A DNA stretch of 64,000 nt from an uncultured Lachnospiraceae bacterium (GTDB lineage Bacteria; Bacillota; Clostridia; Lachnospirales; Lachnospiraceae): assembly GCA_902779575.1 (NCBI GenBank), contig CACZBW010000001.1:1-64000 (forward strand), given 5' to 3'. The translations under genes were made by a program, and so were the position numbers. The first letter of the stretch is position 1. Each line of letters begins with the position of its first letter. Shown here piece after piece: positions 35,226 to 44,862 of this stretch. A model generated the notes under the pieces. It was not told the origin of the DNA. It searched no databases and saw only the letters and a program-made list of their open reading frames with translations.

Positions 35226-36899
35226 ATGAAGGCAGGATCTGTAAAACGTTTCATGGCGCTTCTGCTTACGGCAGGCTTGCTTGCATCCGTGAATGTACCG
35301 GCGGCGGAAGTCGAGCTTCTTCCGGATGCTGACGGCAATACCACAGCGGGCGAATATACTTTCCCGCTGGAGGAGACACAGACTCTGACCGCGATCACTA
35401 CCTTCCCGGCCAGCACCGAATCTGATCCGAACAACCGCACCATCTTCAAACGTCTGGAAGATAAGACCAACGTCCATATCGAATGGACTGCGATCCAGGC
35501 AGACCAGTGGGGCGACAAGAAAGCGCTCACTTTTGCAAACTACAAAGATCTCCCGGATTTCATCTTCCAGGCAGGCCTGAACGATACAGACCTTCTGAAG
35601 TATGCGGAGCAGGGACTGATTCTCAATGTGGAAGAGTATATCGAGAAGGATATGCCGAATCTTAACGCAATCTTCGAGAATTATCCGGAATACAGGGCTA
35701 TGTGCGAAGACGCTGACGGCCATATCTGGGCGCTTCCCTGGATTGAGCAGCTCGGTTCCGAGAAGACTGCCATTCAGACCATCGGCAACATGCCTTTCAT
35801 CAATACCAAGTGGATGGATTTCCTTGGTCTTGAGATGCCCGGCACGACAGACGAGTTCGAGCAGGTTCTGCTTGCGTTCAAGGAGCATGCATCCGAACTG
35901 CAGTCTGAGTTCGGTATCGAAGGCGATATCATCCCGATGTCCTGCATCATCAACGACGGCGACCAGGATCCGGCGATCCTGATCAACGGATTCGGCGAAG
36001 GCTACGGCGACGGAGACCGCGGCCGCCATATCGCGGTAACAGACGACAAGGAAGTAATCTGCTCGGCTGTCCAGGAAGGCTACAAGGAAGGTATCGCATG
36101 GCTGCATAAACTCTATGAGGAAGGCCTGATCGATCCGGAAGCTTTCACCCAGGAATGGTCCACCTATGTCGCAAAGGGCAAGTCTCACCGTTACGGCGTG
36201 CTGTTCAGCTGGGACGTAGCAAATATCGACAATCTTGCTGATTATGAGCCGCTTCCGGCACTTGAGGCTGATGTTAAGAATATCACCCCGCAGAATGGTT
36301 CCTTCACTTCCGGTTTCGACCGCGGCCGCTGCGTACTGACCGGTATGTGCAAGAATCCCGATCTTGTCTGCGCATGGCTTGACCAGATGTACGATCCGTA
36401 TCAGTCCCCGCAGAACAACTGGGGAACCTACGGCGAAGATGATGAATTCGATATCTTCCAGATTGGAACGAATGCCAACGGCGATCCGATGCTGACCCAC
36501 ACGCCGCTCGGCGACTGGTCTCCGGTTGAGGTTCGTGAAGCAGAGTCCGTCAATGGTCCTCTTGCAATCCTGAACGAGTATTATGGCGTTTATGTTACCT
36601 GCCCGGATGACGCACAGTATCGTCTTGACTGGATCGCTGACATCTACACCAAGGATATGACCAAGAATTATGTGTATCCGAACCTGCTTATGTCTCCGGA
36701 AGACACAGAGGAACTGTCCAACCTGATGGCGGACGTTACCACCTGCATCAATACCCACAAGTCTGACTGGATCATGAACGGATTCACAGATGACGACTGG
36801 AACAGCTATCTGTCTGAACTGGATGCGTATGGTCTGTCCAGCTATCTGGAAATCTTCCAGAAGTATCTTGACAACTATTTCGCAAGCCTCGGTGAATAA
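35226..36899 (+). CDS. oligosaccharide-binding protein (LplA type)
   Basis: Extracellular receptor of 557 residues for the LplBC-type permeases. The signal peptide ends near VPA/AE with no lipobox cysteine. A large two-lobe fold follows with motifs typical of the branch, for example NRTIFKRLEDKTNVHIEWT and WALPWIEQLGS. It is the third gene of the operon and is followed by a strong hairpin, then GH32. The ligand is inferred to be a fructan oligosaccharide or sucrose from the downstream enzyme. Confidence 0.88.
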   Translation: MKAGSVKRFMALLLTAGLLASVNVPAAEVELLPDADGNTTAGEYTFPLEETQTLTAITTFPASTESDPNNRTIFKRLEDKTNVHIEWTAIQADQWGDKKALTFANYKDLPDFIFQAGLNDTDLLKYAEQGLILNVEEYIEKDMPNLNAIFENYPEYRAMCEDADGHIWALPWIEQLGSEKTAIQTIGNMPFINTKWMDFLGLEMPGTTDEFEQVLLAFKEHASELQSEFGIEGDIIPMSCIINDGDQDPAILINGFGEGYGDGDRGRHIAVTDDKEVICSAVQEGYKEGIAWLHKLYEEGLIDPEAFTQEWSTYVAKGKSHRYGVLFSWDVANIDNLADYEPLPALEADVKNITPQNGSFTSGFDRGRCVLTGMCKNPDLVCAWLDQMYDPYQSPQNNWGTYGEDDEFDIFQIGTNANGDPMLTHTPLGDWSPVEVREAESVNGPLAILNEYYGVYVTCPDDAQYRLDWIADIYTKDMTKNYVYPNLLMSPEDTEELSNLMADVTTCINTHKSDWIMNGFTDDDWNSYLSELDAYGLSSYLEIFQKYLDNYFASLGE

Positions 36900-36928
36900 T
36901 TTTAAAAAATAACTGTTCAGCCAAAAGG

Positions 36929-36968
36929 GGCAGCCGCCGCATTTAACTAGTGCGGCGGCTGCCGCTTT
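36929..36968 (+). terminator. strong hairpin between the binding protein and GH32
   Basis: GGCAGCCGCCGCA and TGCGGCGGCTGCC form a perfect 13-bp stem around TTTAACTAG, followed only by GCTTT. The weak T-run suggests partial termination, giving more receptor than enzyme mRNA. Confidence 0.7.
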
Positions 36969-37001
36969 AAGAAGATGGATTCATATGGAGGAAAGAACAG
37001 A

Positions 37002-38504
37002 ATGAGCAGCCAGACACTGCGAGAAGCGCGTAGTTTTGAAGAAGTGGCGGAAAAAGCCATACCCGCAGAGGAGAAACCTGCATTCCATCTTTCCCCGCGG
37101 GTCGGATGGATGAATGACCCGAACGGTTTTTCCTGGTATCAGGGAAAGTTTCATCTCTTTTACCAGTATTACCCTTACGCAACAAAGTGGGGACCGATGC
37201 ACTGGGGGCATGCGGTTACCACAGATTTTCTGCACTGGGAGCACTGCCCGGCTGCTCTGGCTCCGGATGAGCTCTATGACTGTGACGGATGCTTCTCCGG
37301 CAGCGCAGCTGTCCTTCCGGACGGAAGGCAGCTTCTCATGTATACAGGGGTTCAGTGTGAGCGATCCCTGTACGGAGAGCGCATTGAGACACAGACTCAG
37401 TGCCTGGCGGTCGGAGACGGCTGCAATTATGAGAAGTATGAAGGGAATCCGGTACTGACGGGAGCGGATCTTCCGGAGGGATCAAGTATTCATGATTTCC
37501 GGGATCCAAGGCTTCTGCAGCGTCAGGACGGAACGTATGACTGTTTTGTGGGAAGCCGCCCTGCAGACGGGAGCGGCCAGATTCTTCTCTATCACAGCGA
37601 TGACGGTTTCCACTGGACTTTCCGCAATGTGGTTATAAAGAACCGGAACCGTTTCGGAAAGATGTGGGAATGTCCGGACTTTTTTGAGCTGGACGGGAAA
37701 TGGGTTCTGCTGACCAGTCCGCAGGACATGCTGCCTTCGGGATTTGAGTACCATAACGGAAACGGAACTCTGTGCCTGATCGGATCCTATGACGAGGAAA
37801 AGATGGTCTTTGAGGAAGAGACAGATCATGCGGTTGATTACGGGATTGATTTCTACGCGCCGCAGACGGTTCTTACCCCGGACGGAAGAAGAGTCATGAT
37901 CGGCTGGATGCAGAACTGGGATACGGTTCTCCAGCACCGGACAGTTAAGATGAGCTGGTACGGGCAGATGAGCCTGCCGAGAGAACTGCATGTCCGGGAT
38001 GGCAGATTGTTTCAGTGGCCGGTGAGAGAACTTGAAAACTACCGCTGTGCAGGGACGGAATTCCATGAGGAATCGTTCTCGGGGAAGAAGAGTTTCCCGG
38101 GTGTTTCCGGCCGTATGGCGGATTTTGAGGTCGGGATCGCTCCGGCGGACGGAGCTGAAATTTACCGCAGTTTTTCCATACAGCTGGCGCAGAATGAGGA
38201 ATATCACACTACGCTCAGTTTTCATCCTTCGGAAAATATCCTGAAGATTGACCGGAAATATTCGGGGTCCAGAAGGGCGATTATTCACCAGAGACGCGCG
38301 CAGATCAATGCGGATCAGGGTGTACTGAAACTGCGCATTGTTCTCGACCGCTACAGTATGGAGATATTTGTCAACGGGGGAGAGCAGGTGCTGACTGCGG
38401 CGATCTTTACAGATCTTTCGGCAGACGGAATCGTTTTCTCGGCGTCAGGAGATATTAAACTCCACGGGATGTTCTATCGGCTCGATATGGACAGACAGGC
38501 ATGA
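37002..38504 (+). CDS. GH32 beta-fructosidase (sucrose/fructan hydrolase)
   Basis: Glycoside hydrolase family 32 enzyme, 500 residues, hydrolysing beta-fructosidic bonds in sucrose, sucrose-6-phosphate or fructo-oligosaccharides. The three catalytic sites are visible: WMNDPNG with nucleophile Asp39, RDP near 167, and WECPDFF with the acid/base Glu near 223. It has a five-bladed propeller followed by a beta-sandwich (about 350-500). No signal peptide, so it acts in the cytosol on imported sugar. The ATG at 37002 has GGAGG upstream. Since uptake is by ABC rather than PTS, unphosphorylated substrates are more likely. Confidence 0.92.
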   Translation: MSSQTLREARSFEEVAEKAIPAEEKPAFHLSPRVGWMNDPNGFSWYQGKFHLFYQYYPYATKWGPMHWGHAVTTDFLHWEHCPAALAPDELYDCDGCFSGSAAVLPDGRQLLMYTGVQCERSLYGERIETQTQCLAVGDGCNYEKYEGNPVLTGADLPEGSSIHDFRDPRLLQRQDGTYDCFVGSRPADGSGQILLYHSDDGFHWTFRNVVIKNRNRFGKMWECPDFFELDGKWVLLTSPQDMLPSGFEYHNGNGTLCLIGSYDEEKMVFEEETDHAVDYGIDFYAPQTVLTPDGRRVMIGWMQNWDTVLQHRTVKMSWYGQMSLPRELHVRDGRLFQWPVRELENYRCAGTEFHEESFSGKKSFPGVSGRMADFEVGIAPADGAEIYRSFSIQLAQNEEYHTTLSFHPSENILKIDRKYSGSRRAIIHQRRAQINADQGVLKLRIVLDRYSMEIFVNGGEQVLTAAIFTDLSADGIVFSASGDIKLHGMFYRLDMDRQA

Positions 38505-38575
38505 CCGGCATAAAACTGCCGGGCGGAGTATGAAGTCTGCCGGATACGCAGTTTGAACCGGCGTAAGAATACACA

Positions 38576-38610
38576 GAAAGAAGCTGTCCTCGTGAGGGCA
38601 GCTTCTTTCT
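38576..38610. terminator. bidirectional terminator between GH32 and mgtE
   Basis: GAAAGAAGCTG pairs with CAGCTTCTTTC, with an inner CCTCGTGAGG extension, T-rich on the plus side and T-containing on the minus side. Confidence 0.8.
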
Positions 38611-38680
38611 TATATATAAGATTGTATTGCTGTCTTTGCAGAGCATCCCGGCTGACTTAATATGTCAGGAGCTTTACAGA

Positions 38681-40018
38681 TCACTTCAGCAGCGGCATCG
38701 CAATCGTTGCAAGGCCCAGGAAGAAAAAGAATCCCATGCAGTCCGTCACGGTGGTGACGAAGACGCTGGAGGCGATCGCGGGATCTACCTGGAGCTTTTC
38801 CAGCAGGATAGGCACCAGGAATCCGGCAAGGGCCGCGCAGAGCATATTCAGGATCATGGCGACGGCGGCGATCAGTCCGAACCAGGGATTGAAATTGTAA
38901 AAAAGCGCGATTACCGCGACTAATGCGCCGATCACAACTCCGTTGATCAGGCCTGCGCCGAGCTCTTTGAGAAGGATCTTGATGGCGTTTTCCTTATCGA
39001 TCTCATCCAGGGAGAGCGCGCGGACTACCATGGTAAGGGACTGGGTGCCGGCATTTCCGCCCATCCCCGATATGATGGTCATGACAGCGGAGAGGGCTAC
39101 GATCTTCTCGATGGTTCCGTCAAAACGGGCGATGACCGAGGAGGCCAGCAGGGCCGTGATCAGGTTTACGACCAGCCAGGGAAGGCGGGATTTGACGGAT
39201 TCCATGACGGTGCCGTCAATCTTCTCCTCCTTGTTGATACCGCCCATGTGGTGGATATCTTCCGTGAACTCTTCATTCAGGACTTCGATGACGTCGTCGA
39301 CCGTGACGATTCCGATCATCTTTCCATTGTCATCCACGACCGGGAGAGCAGGGTAGCCGTATTTCCGGAAGGTATCGGCGACGTCTTCCTGGTCATCGGA
39401 GGCGTTGACCGAAATCACCTTTGTATTCATGATCTCTTCGATCGGCGTATCGAAAGGCTGCATGACCAGGTCTCTCAGGGAGACAACGCCCCGGAGCGTA
39501 TAATCTTCCTTGTCGACTACGTACATATAATAGCTGGTTTCGGCGTCGACCTCTGTCTTCAGGTAGTTCAGGGCCCGCATGACGGTATTGGACGCGTAGA
39601 TGGCGATGAACTGGGTCGTCATGATACCGCCGGCGGTATCTTCCTCATACTTCAGCAGCTTCGTGACGTCTGTTTTGGTCCGTCCGCGCAGCAGGGAGGT
39701 TATGACGGCGTCCTTGTTATCCTCTTCCAGTTCCTGGATCAGGTCGGCAATCTCGTCCACGCTCATCCGGTTCAGGACCGAACGGGTGCGGTCAGGATCC
39801 ATGACCTTCAGGATCTCATATTTATCGTCGTCCTCCGCTTCGTCGATGACGTCAGCCAGGAAATCGTCCGGAAGAGCGAGCAGATAGGTATAGTTTCCAT
39901 CACATTCTTCCTGGACCGCTTCCAGTACGTCCGCAGGATGCGTCTCGTCAACCAGTCTCTGGATATTGTCCGGAACGCCGCTTGTCAGCAGCCTTATAAT
40001 GGATTCGTAGTCAGCCAT
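38681..40018 (-). CDS. mgtE: magnesium transporter MgtE
   Basis: Magnesium channel of 445 residues. A cytosolic superhelical N domain (about 1-130) and two CBS domains (about 135-255) sense Mg2+ and gate five membrane helices (about 285-445). The pore region contains GMGGNAGTQSLTM, the MgtE signature. Complete and of usual length. It is monocistronic on the minus strand. I looked for a magnesium M-box leader and saw none in the short upstream gap. Confidence 0.93.
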   Translation of the reverse strand: MADYESIIRLLTSGVPDNIQRLVDETHPADVLEAVQEECDGNYTYLLALPDDFLADVIDEAEDDDKYEILKVMDPDRTRSVLNRMSVDEIADLIQELEEDNKDAVITSLLRGRTKTDVTKLLKYEEDTAGGIMTTQFIAIYASNTVMRALNYLKTEVDAETSYYMYVVDKEDYTLRGVVSLRDLVMQPFDTPIEEIMNTKVISVNASDDQEDVADTFRKYGYPALPVVDDNGKMIGIVTVDDVIEVLNEEFTEDIHHMGGINKEEKIDGTVMESVKSRLPWLVVNLITALLASSVIARFDGTIEKIVALSAVMTIISGMGGNAGTQSLTMVVRALSLDEIDKENAIKILLKELGAGLINGVVIGALVAVIALFYNFNPWFGLIAAVAMILNMLCAALAGFLVPILLEKLQVDPAIASSVFVTTVTDCMGFFFFLGLATIAMPLLK

Positions 40019-40254
40019 GGGAGTTGCCCTCCGTCAGTGTTTTTCACCCGAACATTATAACACACCGGAAAAGGAAGGGCATCCCCATGGAAAAAACTTT
40101 GTCTCTGTATTATACTATCATGGTAACGCTGTTTGCCGGGTTATGAATTATGAAATCCCGGATCAGCCTTTCCCGGTTATTTTTCAGAGCGCGTATTGCA
40201 ATCAGAGCCGTATGCGGCGCGGAAGGCTGTATGGAAAGCCGAGGAGTCTGCTGT

Positions 40255-41172
40255 ATGGATTGCATCAGAGCCCAGCAGCTCATCAAGGGGTATATGGAGG
40301 GACAGCTGTCGGACCGGGATCTGGAAGCATTTCTGGATCATGTGGCGGGCTGCCGCAAATGCTATGATGAGCTGGAGATCTATTTTTCCGTCTATCATCT
40401 GATCGATGACAGGAAGGATGACGGGAATTACAATTTTATAGAAAAACTGAACCTCAGGCTTGAGAAATCCAGGGACTATCTGCGCAGGCGCCTGTATTAC
40501 AAGATTTTCCGCGTAGTCCTGGTTGTCCTGGCTGAGCTTGTGCTTATGATGTCTGTCATAGGCGCCTATACATACCGTTACAGGATGGATCAGGAAGAGA
40601 TCCGCAGTGAAACCGGAAAGAAGGAGAATCCGGAGGGCGAAGCATCTGTCGACAGGCAGGGCGGAGAAAACGGGTCCGGAGAGGATTCCGTTTTTATGTA
40701 CGACAGCCGGGGTGAGGCGGCGGAAACAATCGCGGCCGGACCGGAAGAAACAGGTTCCGGTACGCATTCCTCCGATACGGAGAAAGAAACCGCGGAGACT
40801 GAGCCGGAGATTCCGGGAACAGAGGCAGAGACCGGGGAGACAGATTCGGAATCCGCAGCGATGGAACCGGTGCCCGCGGAGACAGAAAAAGAGACCGCGG
40901 CAGAGCCGCAGAGTCTGGAAGCCGCGGTGACGGAGGCGGATTTCTTCGATACGGAAGCCGAGGAGAAAGCGCTGGAGAAAACACGCGAAGCGCTTTACTA
41001 TGTGATCGGCCGACCGGTTCCGGAGGAGGAAGACTCCTTAAGTGAGAATGCGGGACGAAGAAAAGGCCGCCCGGAAACACAGGCTGAGACCGAATCGGAA
41101 GCAGAGACGGAGACGAAGCCGGAAGCAGAGACGGAGACGGAACCGGAAGCAGAGACGGATAACGGAGTCTGA
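40255..41172 (+). CDS. zf-HC2-type membrane protein with Glu/Thr-rich tail
   Basis: 305-residue bitopic membrane protein. The N-terminus has an anti-sigma-type zinc finger pattern: Cys3, His29, Cys33 and Cys36 (HVAGCRKC). A membrane helix is at about 84-106, followed by a long acidic Glu/Thr/Ala tail (about 110-305) with ETEPE-like repeats. zf-HC2 domains often inhibit extracytoplasmic-function sigma factors, but no sigma gene adjoins it. GAGGAG lies 8 bases before the ATG chosen; earlier in-frame ATGs have none. The DNA for the tail is repetitive and ends in a 27-base repeat. Confidence 0.65.
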   Translation: MDCIRAQQLIKGYMEGQLSDRDLEAFLDHVAGCRKCYDELEIYFSVYHLIDDRKDDGNYNFIEKLNLRLEKSRDYLRRRLYYKIFRVVLVVLAELVLMMSVIGAYTYRYRMDQEEIRSETGKKENPEGEASVDRQGGENGSGEDSVFMYDSRGEAAETIAAGPEETGSGTHSSDTEKETAETEPEIPGTEAETGETDSESAAMEPVPAETEKETAAEPQSLEAAVTEADFFDTEAEEKALEKTREALYYVIGRPVPEEEDSLSENAGRRKGRPETQAETESEAETETKPEAETETEPEAETDNGV

Positions 41173-41214
41173 GGCAGCAGCAGAATTGGAAGCAGAGACG
41201 GATAACGGAGTCTG
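41145..41214 (+). repeat. 27-bp direct repeat across the 3' end of the zf-HC2 gene
   Basis: The 27 bases from GGAAGCAGAGACGG to ACGGAGTCTG occur at 41145-41171 and 41188-41214, perfect copies 43 bases apart. The stop codon lies in the first copy. It looks like a recent tandem duplication in a repetitive coding tail. Confidence 0.8.
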
Positions 41215-41283
41215 GGGCGGAACCGGATCCGGGATCCGGGAGAGCTGCTGCGGATCGGTATGGAAGATCCAGGGAGAAGACAG

Positions 41284-44046
41284 ATGAGTGAGAAAATCGT
41301 ATTAATTGACGGACACAGCATTCTGAACCGGGCGTTCTACGGGATCCCGCTGCTTTCGAACGGAGAGGGGCTTCATACAAATGCTGTGTACGGGTTTCTG
41401 AATATTCTCTTTAAAGTGCTGGAGGAGGAGCAGGCCCAGTATCTGGCGGTTGCTTTCGATCTGCACGCGCCGACCTTCCGCCATAAAATGTACGAAGATT
41501 ACAAGGGGACGCGGCACGCCATGCCGGAAGAACTGCGCGAGCAGGTTCCGCTGATGAAAGAGATGCTGGGCGCGATGCAGGTGCCGCTGATGATGCTGGA
41601 GGGCTATGAGGCGGATGATCTGCTGGGGACCGTTTCCAGAGAGATGGAAGAGAAAGGACTTGAGGTCCGGATTATTTCCGGCGACAGGGATCTTCTGCAG
41701 CTTGCTTCGGATCGGACGATGATCCGGATTCCCAAAACGAAGAAGTCCGGAACCGAGGTCGAAGATTATCTGGCATCGGATGTAAAGGAGCGTTATCTGG
41801 TGACTCCTGAGGAGTTCATCGACGTGAAGGCCCTGATGGGGGACGCATCGGACAATATTCCGGGGATCCCGGGAGTCGGGGAGAAGACGGCGGTCAGGAT
41901 TATAGAGCAGTACCATTCAATTGAAAATGCCTACGCCCATATCGATGAGATCAGGCCGGGCAAGGCTCAGAATTCTCTCCGCGAGCACTGGGATGACGCG
42001 GTTCTTTCGAAAACCCTGGCGACGATCGACCGCCATGCGAAACTGGAGGACGGAAGCCCGTTTACCATCAGCCTGGAGGATGCCCGTCTCGGTGAGGACA
42101 ATGAGAAGCTGTTTACCCCGGAAGCCCTGGAGATGGCAAAGCGGCTGGAACTCCGCGCCATGATTTCAAAATTCTCTGAACGGATCGCGAAGGCTGATGA
42201 AGAGCCGCGGGAGAAGAAAGAACAGCCCTTCCGCCTTGTTGAACTGAATGGGGAGCAGGACTTTGCGCATTTTCTGAAGAAGGCCGGAAAGTGTGAAGAG
42301 ATCGGCCTGCAGCTGCTGGCGGAGAATGGAAGACTGCTGGGAGCCGCGGTTTCTTTTGCGGATGAGACGGCTCTTCTGGCAGGTATTTCTCAGGGACAGC
42401 TTCAGCTTCTGGCTGCGGCGGCGAGGAAAATCGATACGGCCGGACTTAAGGAACAGCTCTTTTTCCTGGATGACGGATCGGAATTTCCTGAAGAACAGCA
42501 GGAGAAGTATTTTGACGCAGAGATCGGGGCTTATCTCCTGAATCCGCTTTCAGGAGAATATACATACGATAATATTGCAAAGGATTTTGCATCCGGCATG
42601 GTGCCTTCCAGGGCGGAACTGCTGGGGAAAAAGACTCTTTCCGAGGTATGGAGCCTGGCTTTTGGCGAATTCCCCGGGGAGAGCGGCAGGACCCGGCGGA
42701 CAAAGGACAGCGGCGGGCCTTCCGATGAAGCCGGAGCCAGGGAGGCGCTTCTTTCCTATGCCTGCCTTCAGGCGGAAACAGCACTGAAAAGCCGGGAGAA
42801 GATGCGGGAGCGTCTCTTAGAAGAAGGGATGCTGGAGCTGTTTGATACGGTGGAGATGCCGCTTGTATTTGTTCTTTACCACATGGAGAAGGAAGGAATT
42901 CTGGTCCGCGGGGAGGAACTGCGCGCATACGGGGAAAAGCTGACCGGAAGAATCAGTGAGCTGGAGAAGGAAATATGGACCCTTGCCGGCCGGACTTTCA
43001 ATATCAACTCCCCGAAGCAGCTGGGGACAGTGCTCTTCGAAGACCTGAAGCTGCCGGGCGGAAAAAAGACAAAGACCGGCTATTCCACCGCTGCGGATGT
43101 GCTGGAGAAGCTGGCGGAGACGGCCCCGATTGTGGATCAGATTCTGGAATACCGGCAGCTGACCAAGCTGAAATCCACATATGCGGACGGACTTTCAGCC
43201 TTTATTTCCGAAGACGGACGCATTCACGGCAAATTCAACCAGACGGTGACGGCGACCGGACGCATCTCCTCCGCCGACCCGAACCTGCAGAATATTCCGG
43301 TCCGCACGGAACTGGGAAGGGAGCTGCGCAGGGTATTCGTCCCGAAGGAAGGATCTGTCTTCATCGATGCGGACTATTCCCAGATTGAGCTTCGCGTCCT
43401 GGCTCATGTGTCCGGAGATGAAAACCTGATTGAGGCTTATCATTCCGCGGAGGATATCCATGCGATCACGGCTTCCCAGGTCTTCCGCGTACCGCTTGAG
43501 GAGGTGACGCCGCAGCTTCGGCGCAACGCGAAAGCGGTTAATTTCGGCATCGTATACGGGATCAGTTCCTTCGGCTTAAGCCAGGGGCTTTCCATCACGA
43601 GGCAGGAAGCGGCGGAATACATTGAGCAGTATTTTAAAACCTATCCGGGGATCAAGGCTTATCTGGACGGCTGCGTCCAGTCGGCAAAGACGCTCGGTTA
43701 TTCCACGACCATGCTCGGCCGCAGGCGTCCGATCCCCGAACTGAAGGAATCCAATTTCATGCGCAGGTCCTTCGGGGAACGCGTGGCGATGAACGCGCCG
43801 ATTCAGGGCACCGCCGCGGATATTATCAAGATCGCCATGATCGGAACAGACCGCATTCTCCGGAAGGAGGGCCTCCGCTCCAGGCTGATCCTGCAGGTCC
43901 ACGATGAACTTCTGGTGGAGACCGCGAAAGGGGAAGAGGAGCGCGTGAAGCAGATTCTGAGCGAACAGATGACCGGCGCCGCGAAGATGCGGGTCAATCT
44001 CGAGATCGATATGCATGAGGGCGGAAGCTGGTACGAAGCGCATTGA
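41284..44046 (+). CDS. polA: DNA polymerase I
   Basis: Repair and Okazaki-fragment polymerase, 920 residues. The N-terminal 5'-3' exonuclease is intact (LIDGHSILNRAFYG, GYEADDLLGT, SGDRDLLQL and DNIPGIPGVGEKTA). The middle 3'-5' exonuclease domain lacks a clear DxE metal motif (region EEIGLQLLAENG), as in Bacillus-type enzymes, so proofreading is probably absent. The polymerase domain has DADYSQIELRVLAH, RRNAKAVNFGIVYG and VHDELLVE. The start with AGGGAG upstream is used; an ATG at 41260 adds 8 unrelated residues. It heads a cluster with coaE and a metallo-hydrolase. Confidence 0.95.
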   Translation: MSEKIVLIDGHSILNRAFYGIPLLSNGEGLHTNAVYGFLNILFKVLEEEQAQYLAVAFDLHAPTFRHKMYEDYKGTRHAMPEELREQVPLMKEMLGAMQVPLMMLEGYEADDLLGTVSREMEEKGLEVRIISGDRDLLQLASDRTMIRIPKTKKSGTEVEDYLASDVKERYLVTPEEFIDVKALMGDASDNIPGIPGVGEKTAVRIIEQYHSIENAYAHIDEIRPGKAQNSLREHWDDAVLSKTLATIDRHAKLEDGSPFTISLEDARLGEDNEKLFTPEALEMAKRLELRAMISKFSERIAKADEEPREKKEQPFRLVELNGEQDFAHFLKKAGKCEEIGLQLLAENGRLLGAAVSFADETALLAGISQGQLQLLAAAARKIDTAGLKEQLFFLDDGSEFPEEQQEKYFDAEIGAYLLNPLSGEYTYDNIAKDFASGMVPSRAELLGKKTLSEVWSLAFGEFPGESGRTRRTKDSGGPSDEAGAREALLSYACLQAETALKSREKMRERLLEEGMLELFDTVEMPLVFVLYHMEKEGILVRGEELRAYGEKLTGRISELEKEIWTLAGRTFNINSPKQLGTVLFEDLKLPGGKKTKTGYSTAADVLEKLAETAPIVDQILEYRQLTKLKSTYADGLSAFISEDGRIHGKFNQTVTATGRISSADPNLQNIPVRTELGRELRRVFVPKEGSVFIDADYSQIELRVLAHVSGDENLIEAYHSAEDIHAITASQVFRVPLEEVTPQLRRNAKAVNFGIVYGISSFGLSQGLSITRQEAAEYIEQYFKTYPGIKAYLDGCVQSAKTLGYSTTMLGRRRPIPELKESNFMRRSFGERVAMNAPIQGTAADIIKIAMIGTDRILRKEGLRSRLILQVHDELLVETAKGEEERVKQILSEQMTGAAKMRVNLEIDMHEGGSWYEAH

Positions 44047-44091
44047 TACGGAGACTGCCGGCATATACAGGAACGTGAGGAGTTTTTCGGG

Positions 44092-44709
44092 ATGGCAGAA
44101 CGGGCTTTTATACTGGGCGTCACGGGCGGCGCAGGGGCAGGAAAGAGCAGAATTCTCAGATATATGAAGGAGCGGTACGGCGCTTATCTGATTGTGTGCG
44201 ACGATGTCGGCGCCGCCCTTCAGAGGAAGGGGGAAGCATGCTACGCTCCGATCGTGGATCTTTTCGGCTGTGATTATCTTCTGGAGGACGGGGAGCTTAA
44301 CCGGAAAAAGATTGCGATGGCAGTATTTGATGATCCCGGCCTTCTGAAAAAACTGACAGAGATCGTCCATCCGGCCGTTAAGCAGAAAGTGCGGGAAGAG
44401 ATTGAGCAGCATGCCTCATATGAGCTGATTGTGGTCGAGGCGGCCCTGCTGCTGGACGACCATTATGATGAGATCTGTGATGAAATCTGGTACATCTACG
44501 CCTCCGAAAAGGTCAGGAGGCAGAGACTGAAGTCGGACAGAGGTTATTCCGATGAACGGATCGATGAGATGTTCCGCACACAGAGAAAAGAAGAGAGCTT
44601 TCGGGAACTGACGGACCTGACGATTGACAATTCTTCCGACATCATTCAGAATACCTGCGGGCAGATCGACCGGGCGCTCCGGGAGCGCGGCTTCTTCCCG
44701 AAAGACTGA
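44092..44709 (+). CDS. coaE: dephospho-CoA kinase
   Basis: Last step of coenzyme A synthesis, phosphorylating dephospho-CoA. 205 residues with P-loop GGAGAGKS (about 12-19), VCDDVGAALQRKGE, HPAVKQKVREE and a C-terminal LID-like segment. The residue after the Walker A lysine is Ser rather than Thr, which is common in this family. It follows polA closely, a common order in Clostridia. Confidence 0.92.
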   Translation: MAERAFILGVTGGAGAGKSRILRYMKERYGAYLIVCDDVGAALQRKGEACYAPIVDLFGCDYLLEDGELNRKKIAMAVFDDPGLLKKLTEIVHPAVKQKVREEIEQHASYELIVVEAALLLDDHYDEICDEIWYIYASEKVRRQRLKSDRGYSDERIDEMFRTQRKEESFRELTDLTIDNSSDIIQNTCGQIDRALRERGFFPKD

Positions 44710-44862
44710 AAAGACCCGGCAACGGCGCAGGCAGGATCCGTCTGAAAGGAATTCGGGAAGGAACGCGAAGAGCGCTCTGCCGGGCAGAAAAGAAGGAAGA
44801 GATACTGGGGAATCAGTGTTTCTGCAGTGAATCAGGGAAAAAGAGAGAAAGGTTTTGCAGGA

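Noticed and set aside
34992-36758. 588-residue minus-strand ORF under the binding protein
   Set aside because: Antisense to a clear receptor gene; no start signal and no recognisable domain.
40019-40150. Magnesium riboswitch before mgtE
   Set aside because: The upstream gap is too short and shows no M-box-like conserved pairing.
41260-41283. Upstream ATG for polA
   Set aside because: It adds residues unlike the family and lacks a ribosome site; ATG 41284 has AGGGAG upstream.
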